Source of the DNA: Pseudomonas trivialis
GTDB taxonomy: Bacteria; Pseudomonadota; Gammaproteobacteria; Pseudomonadales; Pseudomonadaceae
Length of the DNA: 64,000 nucleotides
Reading direction: 5' to 3'
NCBI RefSeq assembly: GCF_001439805.1
Contig: NZ_JYLK01000004.1
Coordinates: 248,001-312,000, forward strand
The position numbers and the translations under genes are program-made. The notes below the pieces were generated by a model, which made no database searches, was not told where the DNA came from, and saw nothing but the letters and a program-made list of their open reading frames with translations. Positions 46,265 through 53,193 of the stretch are shown here, one piece after another. Numbering within the stretch: position 1 is the first letter of the stretch; each line of letters starts with the position of its first letter.

Positions 46265-46896
46265 AACTTCGCTGTAGCCTGCACGACAACACCGAGGATG
46301 CGGCAATCGTCGGTGAGCAGCAGCTTCGGGTAAGTGGGATTGAGCGGCACCAGATAAAGCTGGCCGCTTTCTTCCTGCAATTGGCGAAAAGTGGCCCGGG
46401 GGCTGTCGTCCCATTGCGCAACGACCAGCTTGCCGGGAACGGCGTCGATGGAAGGGTCAACCAGGATCAGCATGCCTGCGCTGACGCTGAGCCCTGTGGG
46501 GGCGGTCATGGCGTCGCCGGTAACGGGAAGCCAGAAGGCCTCGCCGCCTGCGTGATAGTCCGTGAGTTCAAAGCGCTCGGGGCCGTAGGGTGCACGTTTT
46601 TCGCGCACTTCACAGAGCCCGTTCCAGTCGCTGACCGGGTAGCGGAAATACGGGTTGTAGCGGCGTTCCAGTGGCTGCTCTTCATCAACCCGCTCACGAA
46701 TTTCCAGCGCCACCTCCAGATAACCCAGCCCCAGCTCCGCCAGCACCCGGTTCATGTCCGCGAGGCTGGGCTCCCGGCGTTTGTTGAGCCAATGGCCCAC
46801 GCCGCCCTGGGACATGCCCAGGCGTTCGGCCAGTTCATCCTGGGTGACCTTGCGGTCTTTCATGTTGGCTCTGACCAACGCTATCCATTTATCCAT
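46261..46896 (-). CDS. CI/PrtR-like repressor with an inactive S24 peptidase domain
   Basis: This 211-residue protein has an N-terminal HTH (VTQDELAERLGMSQGGVGHWLNKRREPSLADMNRVL, about 17-52) and a LexA/CI-type C-terminal domain (from ~105). In active relatives the nucleophile sits in GD/GN-S-M; here the motif is VTGDAMTAPTG with Ala129. The general-base Lys of TFKKL is Arg171 (ATFRQL), and the linker shows no Ala-Gly or Cys-Gly cleavage pair. It should therefore not self-cleave on RecA signal. It is divergent from a small DUF3077/DUF6124-like gene with operator-like palindromes between. The ATG at 46896 was preferred over a TTG at 46908. Confidence 0.85.
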   Translation of the reverse strand: MDKWIALVRANMKDRKVTQDELAERLGMSQGGVGHWLNKRREPSLADMNRVLAELGLGYLEVALEIRERVDEEQPLERRYNPYFRYPVSDWNGLCEVREKRAPYGPERFELTDYHAGGEAFWLPVTGDAMTAPTGLSVSAGMLILVDPSIDAVPGKLVVAQWDDSPRATFRQLQEESGQLYLVPLNPTYPKLLLTDDCRILGVVVQATAKF

Positions 46897-46906
46897 GGTG
46901 CGTGAC

Positions 46907-46980
46907 AATACGTTGCGTATTTTTCAGGGCAATAAACAGTTTGTAGTAATCCACGAAACGACATAAATACGATACGTACT
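46907..46980. promoter_or_regulatory. Paired operators between the repressor and the small gene
   Basis: AATACG-TTG-CGTATT (46907-46921) has perfect 6-base arms. AATACG-ATA-CGTACT (46966-46980) is a one-mismatch version 59 bases away. The first lies 10 bases before the repressor ATG, overlapping where its ribosome site would be; the second is 43 bases before the divergent gene. Same-protein binding at both is inference. Confidence 0.7.
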
Positions 46981-47022
46981 ATTATCAATTCAAGGATTTC
47001 GCCCCCCATCAGAGTAACGCCC

Positions 47023-47376
47023 ATGATGACGACAAGCCCGTATCTGCCGACTGAAACACCTGCCACCGCCGAAGCACTCGACCTGCACACCAGCGGCGCC
47101 GCCCAACGTGCATTGGACTATTACTTGAAAACGAATATGTCCATTTCCAGAGCAGACGACACTTTCTTTCATATCAAACCCGGCATCAGCCACGAAGAAG
47201 CCCTGGTGCACGCTTCCGACCTGCTGCGCAGTGCGGCCGCCACGGCCTACGAATCTGCGAGCAATCATCAGGGCAATCAGCGCGACCTGGCGTTTTCAGT
47301 GGTGTATCTGATCGATATGGCGAAGGCGATGGTGGAGCGATCGTTGCAGCAGCCAGAGGCTCAGGCAAACGCATAG
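47023..47376 (+). CDS. Small DUF3077/DUF6124-like protein
   Basis: This 117-residue soluble protein resembles a Pseudomonas-restricted family of unknown function: a central TFFHIKPGISHEEALVHASDLLRSAAATAYESA segment and a C-terminal helix VVYLIDMAKAMVERSLQQ. No signal peptide or membrane segment. It is divergent from the peptidase-dead repressor and probably under its control through the palindrome at 46966-46980. The family name is from memory; function unknown. Confidence 0.7.
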   Translation: MMTTSPYLPTETPATAEALDLHTSGAAQRALDYYLKTNMSISRADDTFFHIKPGISHEEALVHASDLLRSAAATAYESASNHQGNQRDLAFSVVYLIDMAKAMVERSLQQPEAQANA

Positions 47377-47419
47377 AGGACGCAAAGCAAAAATATTTCT
47401 ATCCCTCGGATAAAAACAT

Positions 47420-47449
47420 TTGACTTGCAAATGATAATGATTATTATTG
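47420..47449 (+). promoter_or_regulatory. PrrF promoter with overlapping Fur box
   Basis: TTGACT (47420-47425) and TATTAT (47442-47447) are 16 bases apart. The stretch AATGATAATGATTATTATT covering the -10 region is a strong match to the Fur consensus (GATAATGATAATCATTATC), so iron-replete Fur would block transcription. Confidence 0.88.
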
Positions 47450-47454
47450 GGCTC

Positions 47455-47570
47455 AGCTGGTCGCGAGATCAGTCGATAGCCCAAGAGACCTTAGGTCGGA
47501 CTCTTGGAATATCTCCTCATCAGGCTAATCACGGTTTTTGACCCGGCTCTTTGGCCGGGTCTTTTTTTTG
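47455..47570 (+). ncRNA. prrF: PrrF-type iron-responsive small RNA
   Basis: This ~116-nt RNA begins with CTGGTCGCGAGATCAG (5' hairpin), holds the conserved single-stranded seed region TATCTCCTCATCAGGCTAAT and ends in CACGGTTTTTGACCCGGC followed by a terminator. These blocks match PrrF1/PrrF2, the Fur-repressed RNAs that silence iron-using enzymes such as sodB and acn with Hfq. Only one copy is present here, not the tandem pair of P. aeruginosa; fluorescent pseudomonads keep the copies apart. Confidence 0.93.
47540..47570 (+). terminator. PrrF terminator
   Basis: GACCCGGC-TCTTT-GCCGGGTC forms an 8-base-pair stem followed by eight Ts. The remaining sequence to 47838 shows no further gene and holds the promoter of the metallopeptidase gene. 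Confidence 0.93.
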
Positions 47571-47838
47571 CCAGTGTCCCTGGCGTGGCTTCAGGCTAAT
47601 GAAGACTGTGTGTTGCTTGATGGCGCGCATGGTAGCAAAAGACCATTGCTCAATGAAAGCCGCCCAACCGCTCTGGATGGGATCTTTGAGAAATAGCGCC
47701 TGAGAATCAATCTCACCGTTTTTCAAGCTGTTGCCGGATCAAGAATGATGCTCCCTCCCCTGCAACAATTTCACATCAAGATTTTGCTCTACCTCTGTGT
47801 AATATAGCCGCCACAACTCATATTCAGGCAACCAGACT

Positions 47839-48990
47839 ATGACCGTGGCCTTGACCTCCATCAAGATCAGCACCGACTTCGACAGCGGCAACATCCAGGT
47901 CCTGGATGCCAGCGATGCCTACCAGTTGCTGCTGGCGATCAAACCCGATACCCGCAGCCAGCACTTCCAGTGGTTCCACTTCAAGGCCGAAGGCATGCAC
48001 GTGGGCCACACTCACACCTTCCGCCTGAGCAACGCGAGCTATTCCTCGTATAAAAATGCCTGGAGCGGTTACAACGCCGTGGCGTCTTACGACCACATCA
48101 ACTGGTTCCGCGTGCCCACGCGCTTTGATGGCGAGACGCTGCACATCAGCCTTCAAACCCATGAGAAACATGCCTGGTTCGCCTACTTCGAACCCTACAG
48201 CCGTGAGCGCCACGATTGGCTGATCGACCAGGCCCTGAAACACGCCGGCACCCAATTGCTGGCCACCGGCAAGAGTATCGAAGGCCGCGATATTCAGTTG
48301 CTGCGCCGCGGCAAAGGCGGCGAAGGCCGGCTCAAGGTGTGGATCATTGCGCAGCAACACCCGGGCGAGCACATGGCGCAATGGTTCATGGAAGGCGTTA
48401 TCGAACGCCTGCAGCGCGACGGCGATACCGAGCTGAAAAAGCTGCTGGCCGCCGCTGACCTGTACCTGGTGCCCAACATGAACCCCGACGGTGCGTTCCA
48501 CGGCCACCTGCGCACCAACGCCATGGGCCAGGACCTCAACCGCGCCTGGCAGAGCGCCAGCCAGGAAATGAGCCCCGAAGTGCTCTTCGTGCAACAACAG
48601 ATGGAAAAGTACGGCGTGGACCTGTTCCTGGATATCCACGGCGACGAAGAAATCCCCTATGTGTTCACCGCCGGCTGCGAAGGCAACCCGGGCTACACGC
48701 CGCGCATAGAGGCGCTGGAAAAACACTTTCGCAGCCACCTCAGCGCCTTGACCCGCGACTTCCAGACCACCCACGGCTACACCCGCGACCTGCCGGGCGA
48801 GGCCAACATGACCCTGGCCTGCAACGCTGTTGGCCAGAAGTACGATTGCCTGTCGCTGACCCTGGAAATGCCGTTCAAGGACAATGACGATGCTCCCAAC
48901 CCCAAAACCGGCTGGTCGGGAGATCGCTCCAGGCAACTGGGCAAGGATGTGTTGAGTACCGTGGCGGATATCGTCACGAGCCTGCGCTGA
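47839..48990 (+). CDS. M14-family zinc carboxypeptidase (cytosolic CCP-like)
   Basis: This 383-residue protein has an N-terminal beta-sandwich domain (residues ~1-125) and a C-terminal metallocarboxypeptidase domain, the arrangement of cytosolic carboxypeptidase-like bacterial M14 proteins. Zinc ligands are H174 and E177 in QQHPGEH and H267 in LDIHGDEE; the catalytic Glu343 is in LTLEMPF. There is no signal peptide, so it acts in the cytoplasm; bacterial substrates are unknown. It stands alone between PrrF and the ECF module. Confidence 0.88.
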   Translation: MTVALTSIKISTDFDSGNIQVLDASDAYQLLLAIKPDTRSQHFQWFHFKAEGMHVGHTHTFRLSNASYSSYKNAWSGYNAVASYDHINWFRVPTRFDGETLHISLQTHEKHAWFAYFEPYSRERHDWLIDQALKHAGTQLLATGKSIEGRDIQLLRRGKGGEGRLKVWIIAQQHPGEHMAQWFMEGVIERLQRDGDTELKKLLAAADLYLVPNMNPDGAFHGHLRTNAMGQDLNRAWQSASQEMSPEVLFVQQQMEKYGVDLFLDIHGDEEIPYVFTAGCEGNPGYTPRIEALEKHFRSHLSALTRDFQTTHGYTRDLPGEANMTLACNAVGQKYDCLSLTLEMPFKDNDDAPNPKTGWSGDRSRQLGKDVLSTVADIVTSLR

Positions 48991-49005
48991 TCCATTTACA
49001 GGGTG

Positions 49006-49097
49006 CACCTGAAATTTCAGGCCGCCACACGCCTGTGGCGAACGGCCTTGCCACAGAGGCTCCAGTTTGCTGCCCGACAGCGCCAGGAGCCTCCCGC
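49006..49097 (+). repeat. Dispersed composite repeat, copy B
   Basis: CACCTGAAATTTCAGG, TGTGGCGAACGGCCTTGCCA and a CTGC..GACAGCGCC tail run in the same order as at 17535-17648; the A-rich left part is missing. It lies 16 bases after the metallopeptidase stop. Confidence 0.75.
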
Positions 49098-49106
49098 AGT
49101 TGGCGT

Positions 49107-49655
49107 TTAATCTGTTCCAGCATCGCGCCCAGTCATACTCTGCAACACCCCATCGCGCCGAATCCACCCGTGAAACAGCGCCGCCGCCAGGTGCGCCAAC
49201 ACGGTAAAAAACAGCACATACGCCAAAAACCCATGGGCCCTGCGCAACAGCGCAAACAACGGCGCATTCGCTGCCACCAGGGCCGGCAACTGCACCGAAC
49301 TGCTGAGCATTACCGGGTCCCCGGCCGCTGAAATCATCGCCCAGCCAAGCAATGGCAACACCAGCATCAACCCATACAGCAGCAGATGAGACGCCTTGGC
49401 CGCCAGCACCTGCCACAGCGGCAAATCAGCCGGCAGCGGCGGTTGACGCGTAGAAAAGCGCACCACCAACCGCACAATCACCAACGCCAGAATCGCGATG
49501 CCCAGCGGCTTGTGCAGGTGCAGCAGCCACTCATGCCGTTCCGATACCGATGCCGCAAGCCCCGCACCGATAAACAGCATGGCAATGACCATCAGCGCCA
49601 TCACCCAATGCAGCAGGCGCGCCAGCGGAGCAAAAAAACGCGGTTGAGCACTCAT
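49107..49655 (-). CDS. Cytochrome b561
   Basis: This 182-residue inner-membrane di-heme cytochrome has four helices and heme-ligand His residues in LLHWVMALMVIAML, HEWLLHLHKPLG and RRAHGFLAYVLFFTVLAHLAAALFHG. It could pass electrons to, or protect from superoxide with, the exported peroxidase encoded just before it. The ATG overlaps the catalase-like stop (ATGA), so the pair is one operon under the ECF-type promoter at 50788-50814. Confidence 0.9.
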   Translation of the reverse strand: MSAQPRFFAPLARLLHWVMALMVIAMLFIGAGLAASVSERHEWLLHLHKPLGIAILALVIVRLVVRFSTRQPPLPADLPLWQVLAAKASHLLLYGLMLVLPLLGWAMISAAGDPVMLSSSVQLPALVAANAPLFALLRRAHGFLAYVLFFTVLAHLAAALFHGWIRRDGVLQSMTGRDAGTD

Positions 49656-50734
49656 GGTGTCGACTCCTGCGGGGCACTGTGCAGCGGGCTGACTTCACCG
49701 GCGCGGCGTAAATACGAACTGGCGTAAGCCGCCGAGCGCGCGGCCAGCAAGGGGTCACTGGAGGCTTCGATACCGCTCGGCAAAATCAGCGGATCAAAGT
49801 TGATATCACGGCAATCGCCATCCGCCTGCGGCTGGCTGCCTTGCAGCACCAGCATGCCGGCGTTCAGCACTTTGTGTTCACCGCTCCAGGCCTTGCTTGC
49901 GTCGTCCACCGGATCGCCCGGGTTGGCCAGGGTCATGTTCAGTTGCCACCGTAGCGGTCCGGCCGTCAGGCGCTGCACCAGGTCCTTTTCCAGAAAGTCG
50001 CTGCCCGACGGTGCGACATCGCCCGCTGCATCCTGACGCTGCGGCACCACGCCCCACCTTACGGCCTGGCGCTTGCCCTCGGCATTCACCAGATAAAACG
50101 CATTGATGCCGTTATAGGACTCGGTGGCATAACTGGCAGAAGGCTTCGCTGTCTTGACCCACGCCAGAAACGCCGCCGTCTCAGGGTGCGCGGCAAAAAA
50201 CGCCGGCATGTTCGCCGGGTTCGGCTTGCCGGTGGCCGGGTCGGGCGCACCGGCCTTGAGCATCTGGTAGAACGCCTCGGGCGTGCCCACCGGGAACACC
50301 GGCATGCTGTTCATGCCCGTGCGCCATTGCTGGCCGTTGGCCTGGCTGAACTGCACGGCAAAACTGCGGATCGGCACACTGCTGTCCGGCGCGTAGGGGT
50401 TGCCGCTGGGCAAGGCGAACCGGCCGATCACCGGCGTCCTCGCCTCGCTGAACACCTGCGCGCGGGAGTACGCGCGTGCCTCGGCGCTGCTCTCGAAATA
50501 TCCCGCCACGCACACGCCTTTGGCATGGTTGCGTCGAAAACCCGGATGCACACCGCTGTTGGTTTCCAGCGCGTTGACCAGGGTCTTGGGACGCAAGCGT
50601 TGTGGGTCGAGTGTGCCGTTGACGTAGGCAAACGCCCCGGCTACAACCGCAACCACAGCGCCGATACCGGCGAGCCGTGCGATCAGGCTCGCCGTGCTCA
50701 AAGGAGGACGCGGCGGTGATGAGTGATCTACCAT
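49652..50734 (-). CDS. Exported catalase-related peroxidase (SrpA-like)
   Basis: This 360-residue small catalase-fold heme protein has an N-terminal membrane anchor or uncleaved signal (about 17-38), the distal region HPGFRRNHAKGVCVAGYF with the catalytic His, RFALPSGNPYAPDSSVPIRSFAVQF and the proximal RSAAYASSYLRR with the heme-ligand Tyr. Mono-domain catalases of this type lack the N-terminal arm and act as periplasmic peroxidases. Ribosome site GGAG precedes ATG at 50734. It is divergent from an ECF sigma gene and shares its promoter sequence. Confidence 0.88.
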   Translation of the reverse strand: MVDHSSPPRPPLSTASLIARLAGIGAVVAVVAGAFAYVNGTLDPQRLRPKTLVNALETNSGVHPGFRRNHAKGVCVAGYFESSAEARAYSRAQVFSEARTPVIGRFALPSGNPYAPDSSVPIRSFAVQFSQANGQQWRTGMNSMPVFPVGTPEAFYQMLKAGAPDPATGKPNPANMPAFFAAHPETAAFLAWVKTAKPSASYATESYNGINAFYLVNAEGKRQAVRWGVVPQRQDAAGDVAPSGSDFLEKDLVQRLTAGPLRWQLNMTLANPGDPVDDASKAWSGEHKVLNAGMLVLQGSQPQADGDCRDINFDPLILPSGIEASSDPLLAARSAAYASSYLRRAGEVSPLHSAPQESTP

Positions 50735-50787
50735 GAAGGAACTCCAGGGCCAATGGCCTTAGGGATGAAACATAAGGTCGGAGCATT

Positions 50788-50814
50788 GAGACGAATGCCG
50801 ATCCACCCTATTCC
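50788..50814 (-). promoter_or_regulatory. ECF-type promoter of the catalase/cytochrome operon
   Basis: Read on the minus strand: GGAATA, 15 bases, CGTCTC. The -35 and -10 elements and the spacer length are identical to the promoter on the plus strand at 50846-50872. It lies about 54 bases before the catalase ATG. Confidence 0.82.
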
Positions 50815-50845
50815 CCGGCGCTGGATTTATTTTTTCAGCGCGGGG

Positions 50846-50872
50846 GGAATAACCTTCAACGCCGGACGTCTC
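50846..50872 (+). promoter_or_regulatory. ECF-type promoter of the sigma/anti-sigma operon
   Basis: GGAATA (50846-50851), 15 bases, CGTCTC (50867-50872), the same elements as on the other strand. It lies 34 bases before the sigma-factor ATG and indicates autoregulation. Confidence 0.82.
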
Positions 50873-50905
50873 TCAAGTCCAAGCGTAGTGGACAGCCAGA
50901 CGCCC

Positions 50906-51412
50906 ATGCATGCACTCGACGAACCGCTGCGTGAACTCATTCCCAGGCTGCGGCGTTTTGCCGTGTCCCTGACCCGTAACGCCAGCAGCGCCGACGACCT
51001 GGTGCAGTCGACACTCGAGCGAGCGATCATTAGCTGGGCCGACAAACGCGTCGAAGGTGACCTGCGCGCCTGGCTGTTCTCGATTCTCTATCGCCAGTTT
51101 CTCGACGCCCACCGTCGCAGCCGACGCTACGCGCGCATGCTCGAATTCTTCACCGGACGCGACGATGCGCAGCCCTCGGTTGAGCGAACGGTGATGGCCC
51201 AATCCACCCTGCAAGCCTTCGATAAACTCAACACCGAGCAGCGCGCCCTGCTGTTGTGGGTGTCGGTTGAAGGCCTGAGCTACAAGGAAGTCGCCGACAT
51301 ACTCGAGGTGCCCCTTGGCACCGTGATGTCACGCCTGTCGCGCGCGCGCCAGGCCCTGCGACAACTCAGCGATGGCGAAATTGCCAGCCCTTCCCTGCGG
51401 ATACTCAAATGA
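50906..51412 (+). CDS. ECF-family RNA polymerase sigma factor
   Basis: This 168-residue sigma factor contains only region 2 (RRFAVSLTRNASSADDLVQSTLERAIISW..GDLRAWLFSILYRQFLDAHR) and region 4 (LLLWVSVEGLSYKEVADILEVPLGTVMSRLSRARQALR). The start at 50906 is downstream of the predicted promoter; the upstream in-frame codons to 50723 would overlap it. It contains no cysteine. It overlaps the anti-sigma gene by four bases. The duplicated promoter predicts a regulon that includes the divergent catalase-like/cytochrome b561 operon. Confidence 0.92.
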   Translation: MHALDEPLRELIPRLRRFAVSLTRNASSADDLVQSTLERAIISWADKRVEGDLRAWLFSILYRQFLDAHRRSRRYARMLEFFTGRDDAQPSVERTVMAQSTLQAFDKLNTEQRALLLWVSVEGLSYKEVADILEVPLGTVMSRLSRARQALRQLSDGEIASPSLRILK

Positions 51413-52146
51413 TCAGCCTGCCCCCCAGCGAACGCGATTTACATGCCTACGTCGATCATCAACTGCTGGAGAGTGATCGCCGTGCAATGGAAACCTGGCT
51501 GGCCGGCCACCCCGAAGTGGCGGCCCAGGTGCACGCCTGGCAACGGGATGCGCAGTTGCTGCGCGCCTCGTTGAGTGGCGCCCTGCAAACACCTGCCAAC
51601 CCGCAGTTGGACCCGGCACTGATTCGCCAGCGCATCCGGCACCGGTCGCGTCGGCACCTGGCCACAGCCGCCGTGCTGATGATCTCCGTCAGCCTCGGCG
51701 GGCTGGGCGGCTGGCACGCCCGCGAAGCCACCCATCCGCCGACGCTGCCAATGACCGATGCCATGCAGGCCTACCGTCTGTTTGCCCAGGACGGCATCAT
51801 GCCCGCCGACTACAAAGCCCAGGACAGCGGCACGATGCAAGCCTGGCTCGACCGCTACTTCAACCAGGCCCATCGCCTGCCCGACCTGAGCCAGGCGGGT
51901 TTCAGGCCGGTCAGCGGGCGCCTGCTCACCACTGAGCAAGGCGCGGCCGCCATGGTGTTGTACGAGGATCCACAAGGCCAGCGCATCAGCTTTTACATTC
52001 GCCCGCCCGGCCCCGGAAACGGCTTCCTGCCCCATGGCAGTCGCAGCGCCGACGGTCTGCAGGCCGAGTACTGGTCCGGTGGCGGCTACAACTATGCGAT
52101 GGTCAGCCCGGTGGGCCAGCCCGGCACACCGCTGCTGAAGTTCTAG
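51409..52146 (+). CDS. Anti-sigma factor, membrane-anchored
   Basis: This 245-residue protein has an N-terminal cytoplasmic anti-sigma domain (DLHAYVDHQLLESDRRAMETWLAGHPEVAAQV, residues ~10-42), one membrane helix (about 83-100) and a periplasmic domain with QAYRLFAQDG and a Gly-rich end. It has no cysteine at all, so a zinc-thiol redox switch is excluded and signal sensing must act otherwise. Its TAG stop and that of the convergent pilus gene share a CTAG palindrome. Confidence 0.88.
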   Translation: MISLPPSERDLHAYVDHQLLESDRRAMETWLAGHPEVAAQVHAWQRDAQLLRASLSGALQTPANPQLDPALIRQRIRHRSRRHLATAAVLMISVSLGGLGGWHAREATHPPTLPMTDAMQAYRLFAQDGIMPADYKAQDSGTMQAWLDRYFNQAHRLPDLSQAGFRPVSGRLLTTEQGAAAMVLYEDPQGQRISFYIRPPGPGNGFLPHGSRSADGLQAEYWSGGGYNYAMVSPVGQPGTPLLKF

Positions 52147-53123
52147 AAGCCGACATCGAGCACCACGTTGTCCACGTAGACGCCGGCCGGCGGCGTGGGC
52201 TGATCGGTGTAGACCCTGGCGTTGTAGTTGTACACCTGGCTGCCGATGCCCAGCCCATTGCCCGGGTTGACCTCGGCCGTCGAACTGGCTCGTCGCGCCG
52301 CGCCGACGCTGCCCCAGCGCGTGGTACCGGCACTTTTGAAAATATCGTAGGCCAGGTAGTTGGTGCCGGAAACCATCCGCCGCCGCCCGCCGACACTCAC
52401 CGGGTTCTGCCCGTCGCTGAGCCCGACGGTATAGGCGCTGCCCTTGGTACAGGCGATGTTGATGGTCTGCCCGGTCACGGCGGTGAAACCGCTGACCACC
52501 GGCGCACTGCCAAAGAGGATGTTCGGCGCGGTGATCTGGCAATCGTTGGTCACCGTCATGCTGACGGTCAGGGTGGCCGTGCCGTTACCGATGTCGCGGC
52601 CCAGGCAGATGCCGCCAAGGCCCACGCCCGAGCAATAATTCCAACTCCAGGCAATGTTCAATGTCTCGCTGTACAGGCCGGCGGCGACGTTGCTGCCGGT
52701 GATAGTGCCCATGTACAGCGGCACGGTTTTCGCGCCAGGCCCTGCGATCAGCCCGATAAGCTGGGCAATGCCCCCCGTGCCGCCAAAATCGAACTGGGTG
52801 TTGCGTGCAATCGGAAAGCTCGCGGTATTGGTGCCATAGATCGTGTAGCCAATCACGTCACCGGTCGGCCCGACCATGCCGGTGCTGGCCGAGGTGATGG
52901 TGGCGTAAAAATGGTCCGACGGCACCAGCAGCGAAATCAATGCCGAGGTGCACGTCAACCCTGCGCTGGTGGTGGAACTGGCCTGCGCAGCCGTGCGTAC
53001 CGTCATCGAACTGATCGAGCCGAAACTGGCCGGCACACTGGCCGCCACCGAACACGCCGCCATCGCCTGGCCCGAACACAGCAGTCCCAGCCCCAACAGC
53101 CATCCCTTGCTCCTCACCCGCAT
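52143..53123 (-). CDS. csuE: CsuE-like pilus tip protein (two spore-coat-U domains)
   Basis: This ~326-residue exported protein (signal peptide ends at GQAMA) has two spore coat protein U domains, the second beginning near VTNDCQITAPNILFG and ending YTDQPTPPAGVYVDNVVLDVGF. It is last in the operon and about twice the subunit length, as for the two-domain tip adhesin CsuE. ATG at 53123 was chosen because AGGA lies about 9 bases upstream; an alternative ATG is at 53132. A REP core (53143-53166) separates it from the usher. Confidence 0.85.
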   Translation of the reverse strand: MRVRSKGWLLGLGLLCSGQAMAACSVAASVPASFGSISSMTVRTAAQASSTTSAGLTCTSALISLLVPSDHFYATITSASTGMVGPTGDVIGYTIYGTNTASFPIARNTQFDFGGTGGIAQLIGLIAGPGAKTVPLYMGTITGSNVAAGLYSETLNIAWSWNYCSGVGLGGICLGRDIGNGTATLTVSMTVTNDCQITAPNILFGSAPVVSGFTAVTGQTINIACTKGSAYTVGLSDGQNPVSVGGRRRMVSGTNYLAYDIFKSAGTTRWGSVGAARRASSTAEVNPGNGLGIGSQVYNYNARVYTDQPTPPAGVYVDNVVLDVGF

Positions 53124-53193
53124 ACTCCCCATTCCTGTCTCTGTGGCAAGCCCGCTCGCCACAACAGCTCTCTCAACAAAGAAAATGGCGCGT

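Noticed and set aside
47529..47726. A 65-codon minus-strand frame overlapping prrF
   Set aside because: It covers the PrrF terminator in reverse and has no ribosome site or family features.
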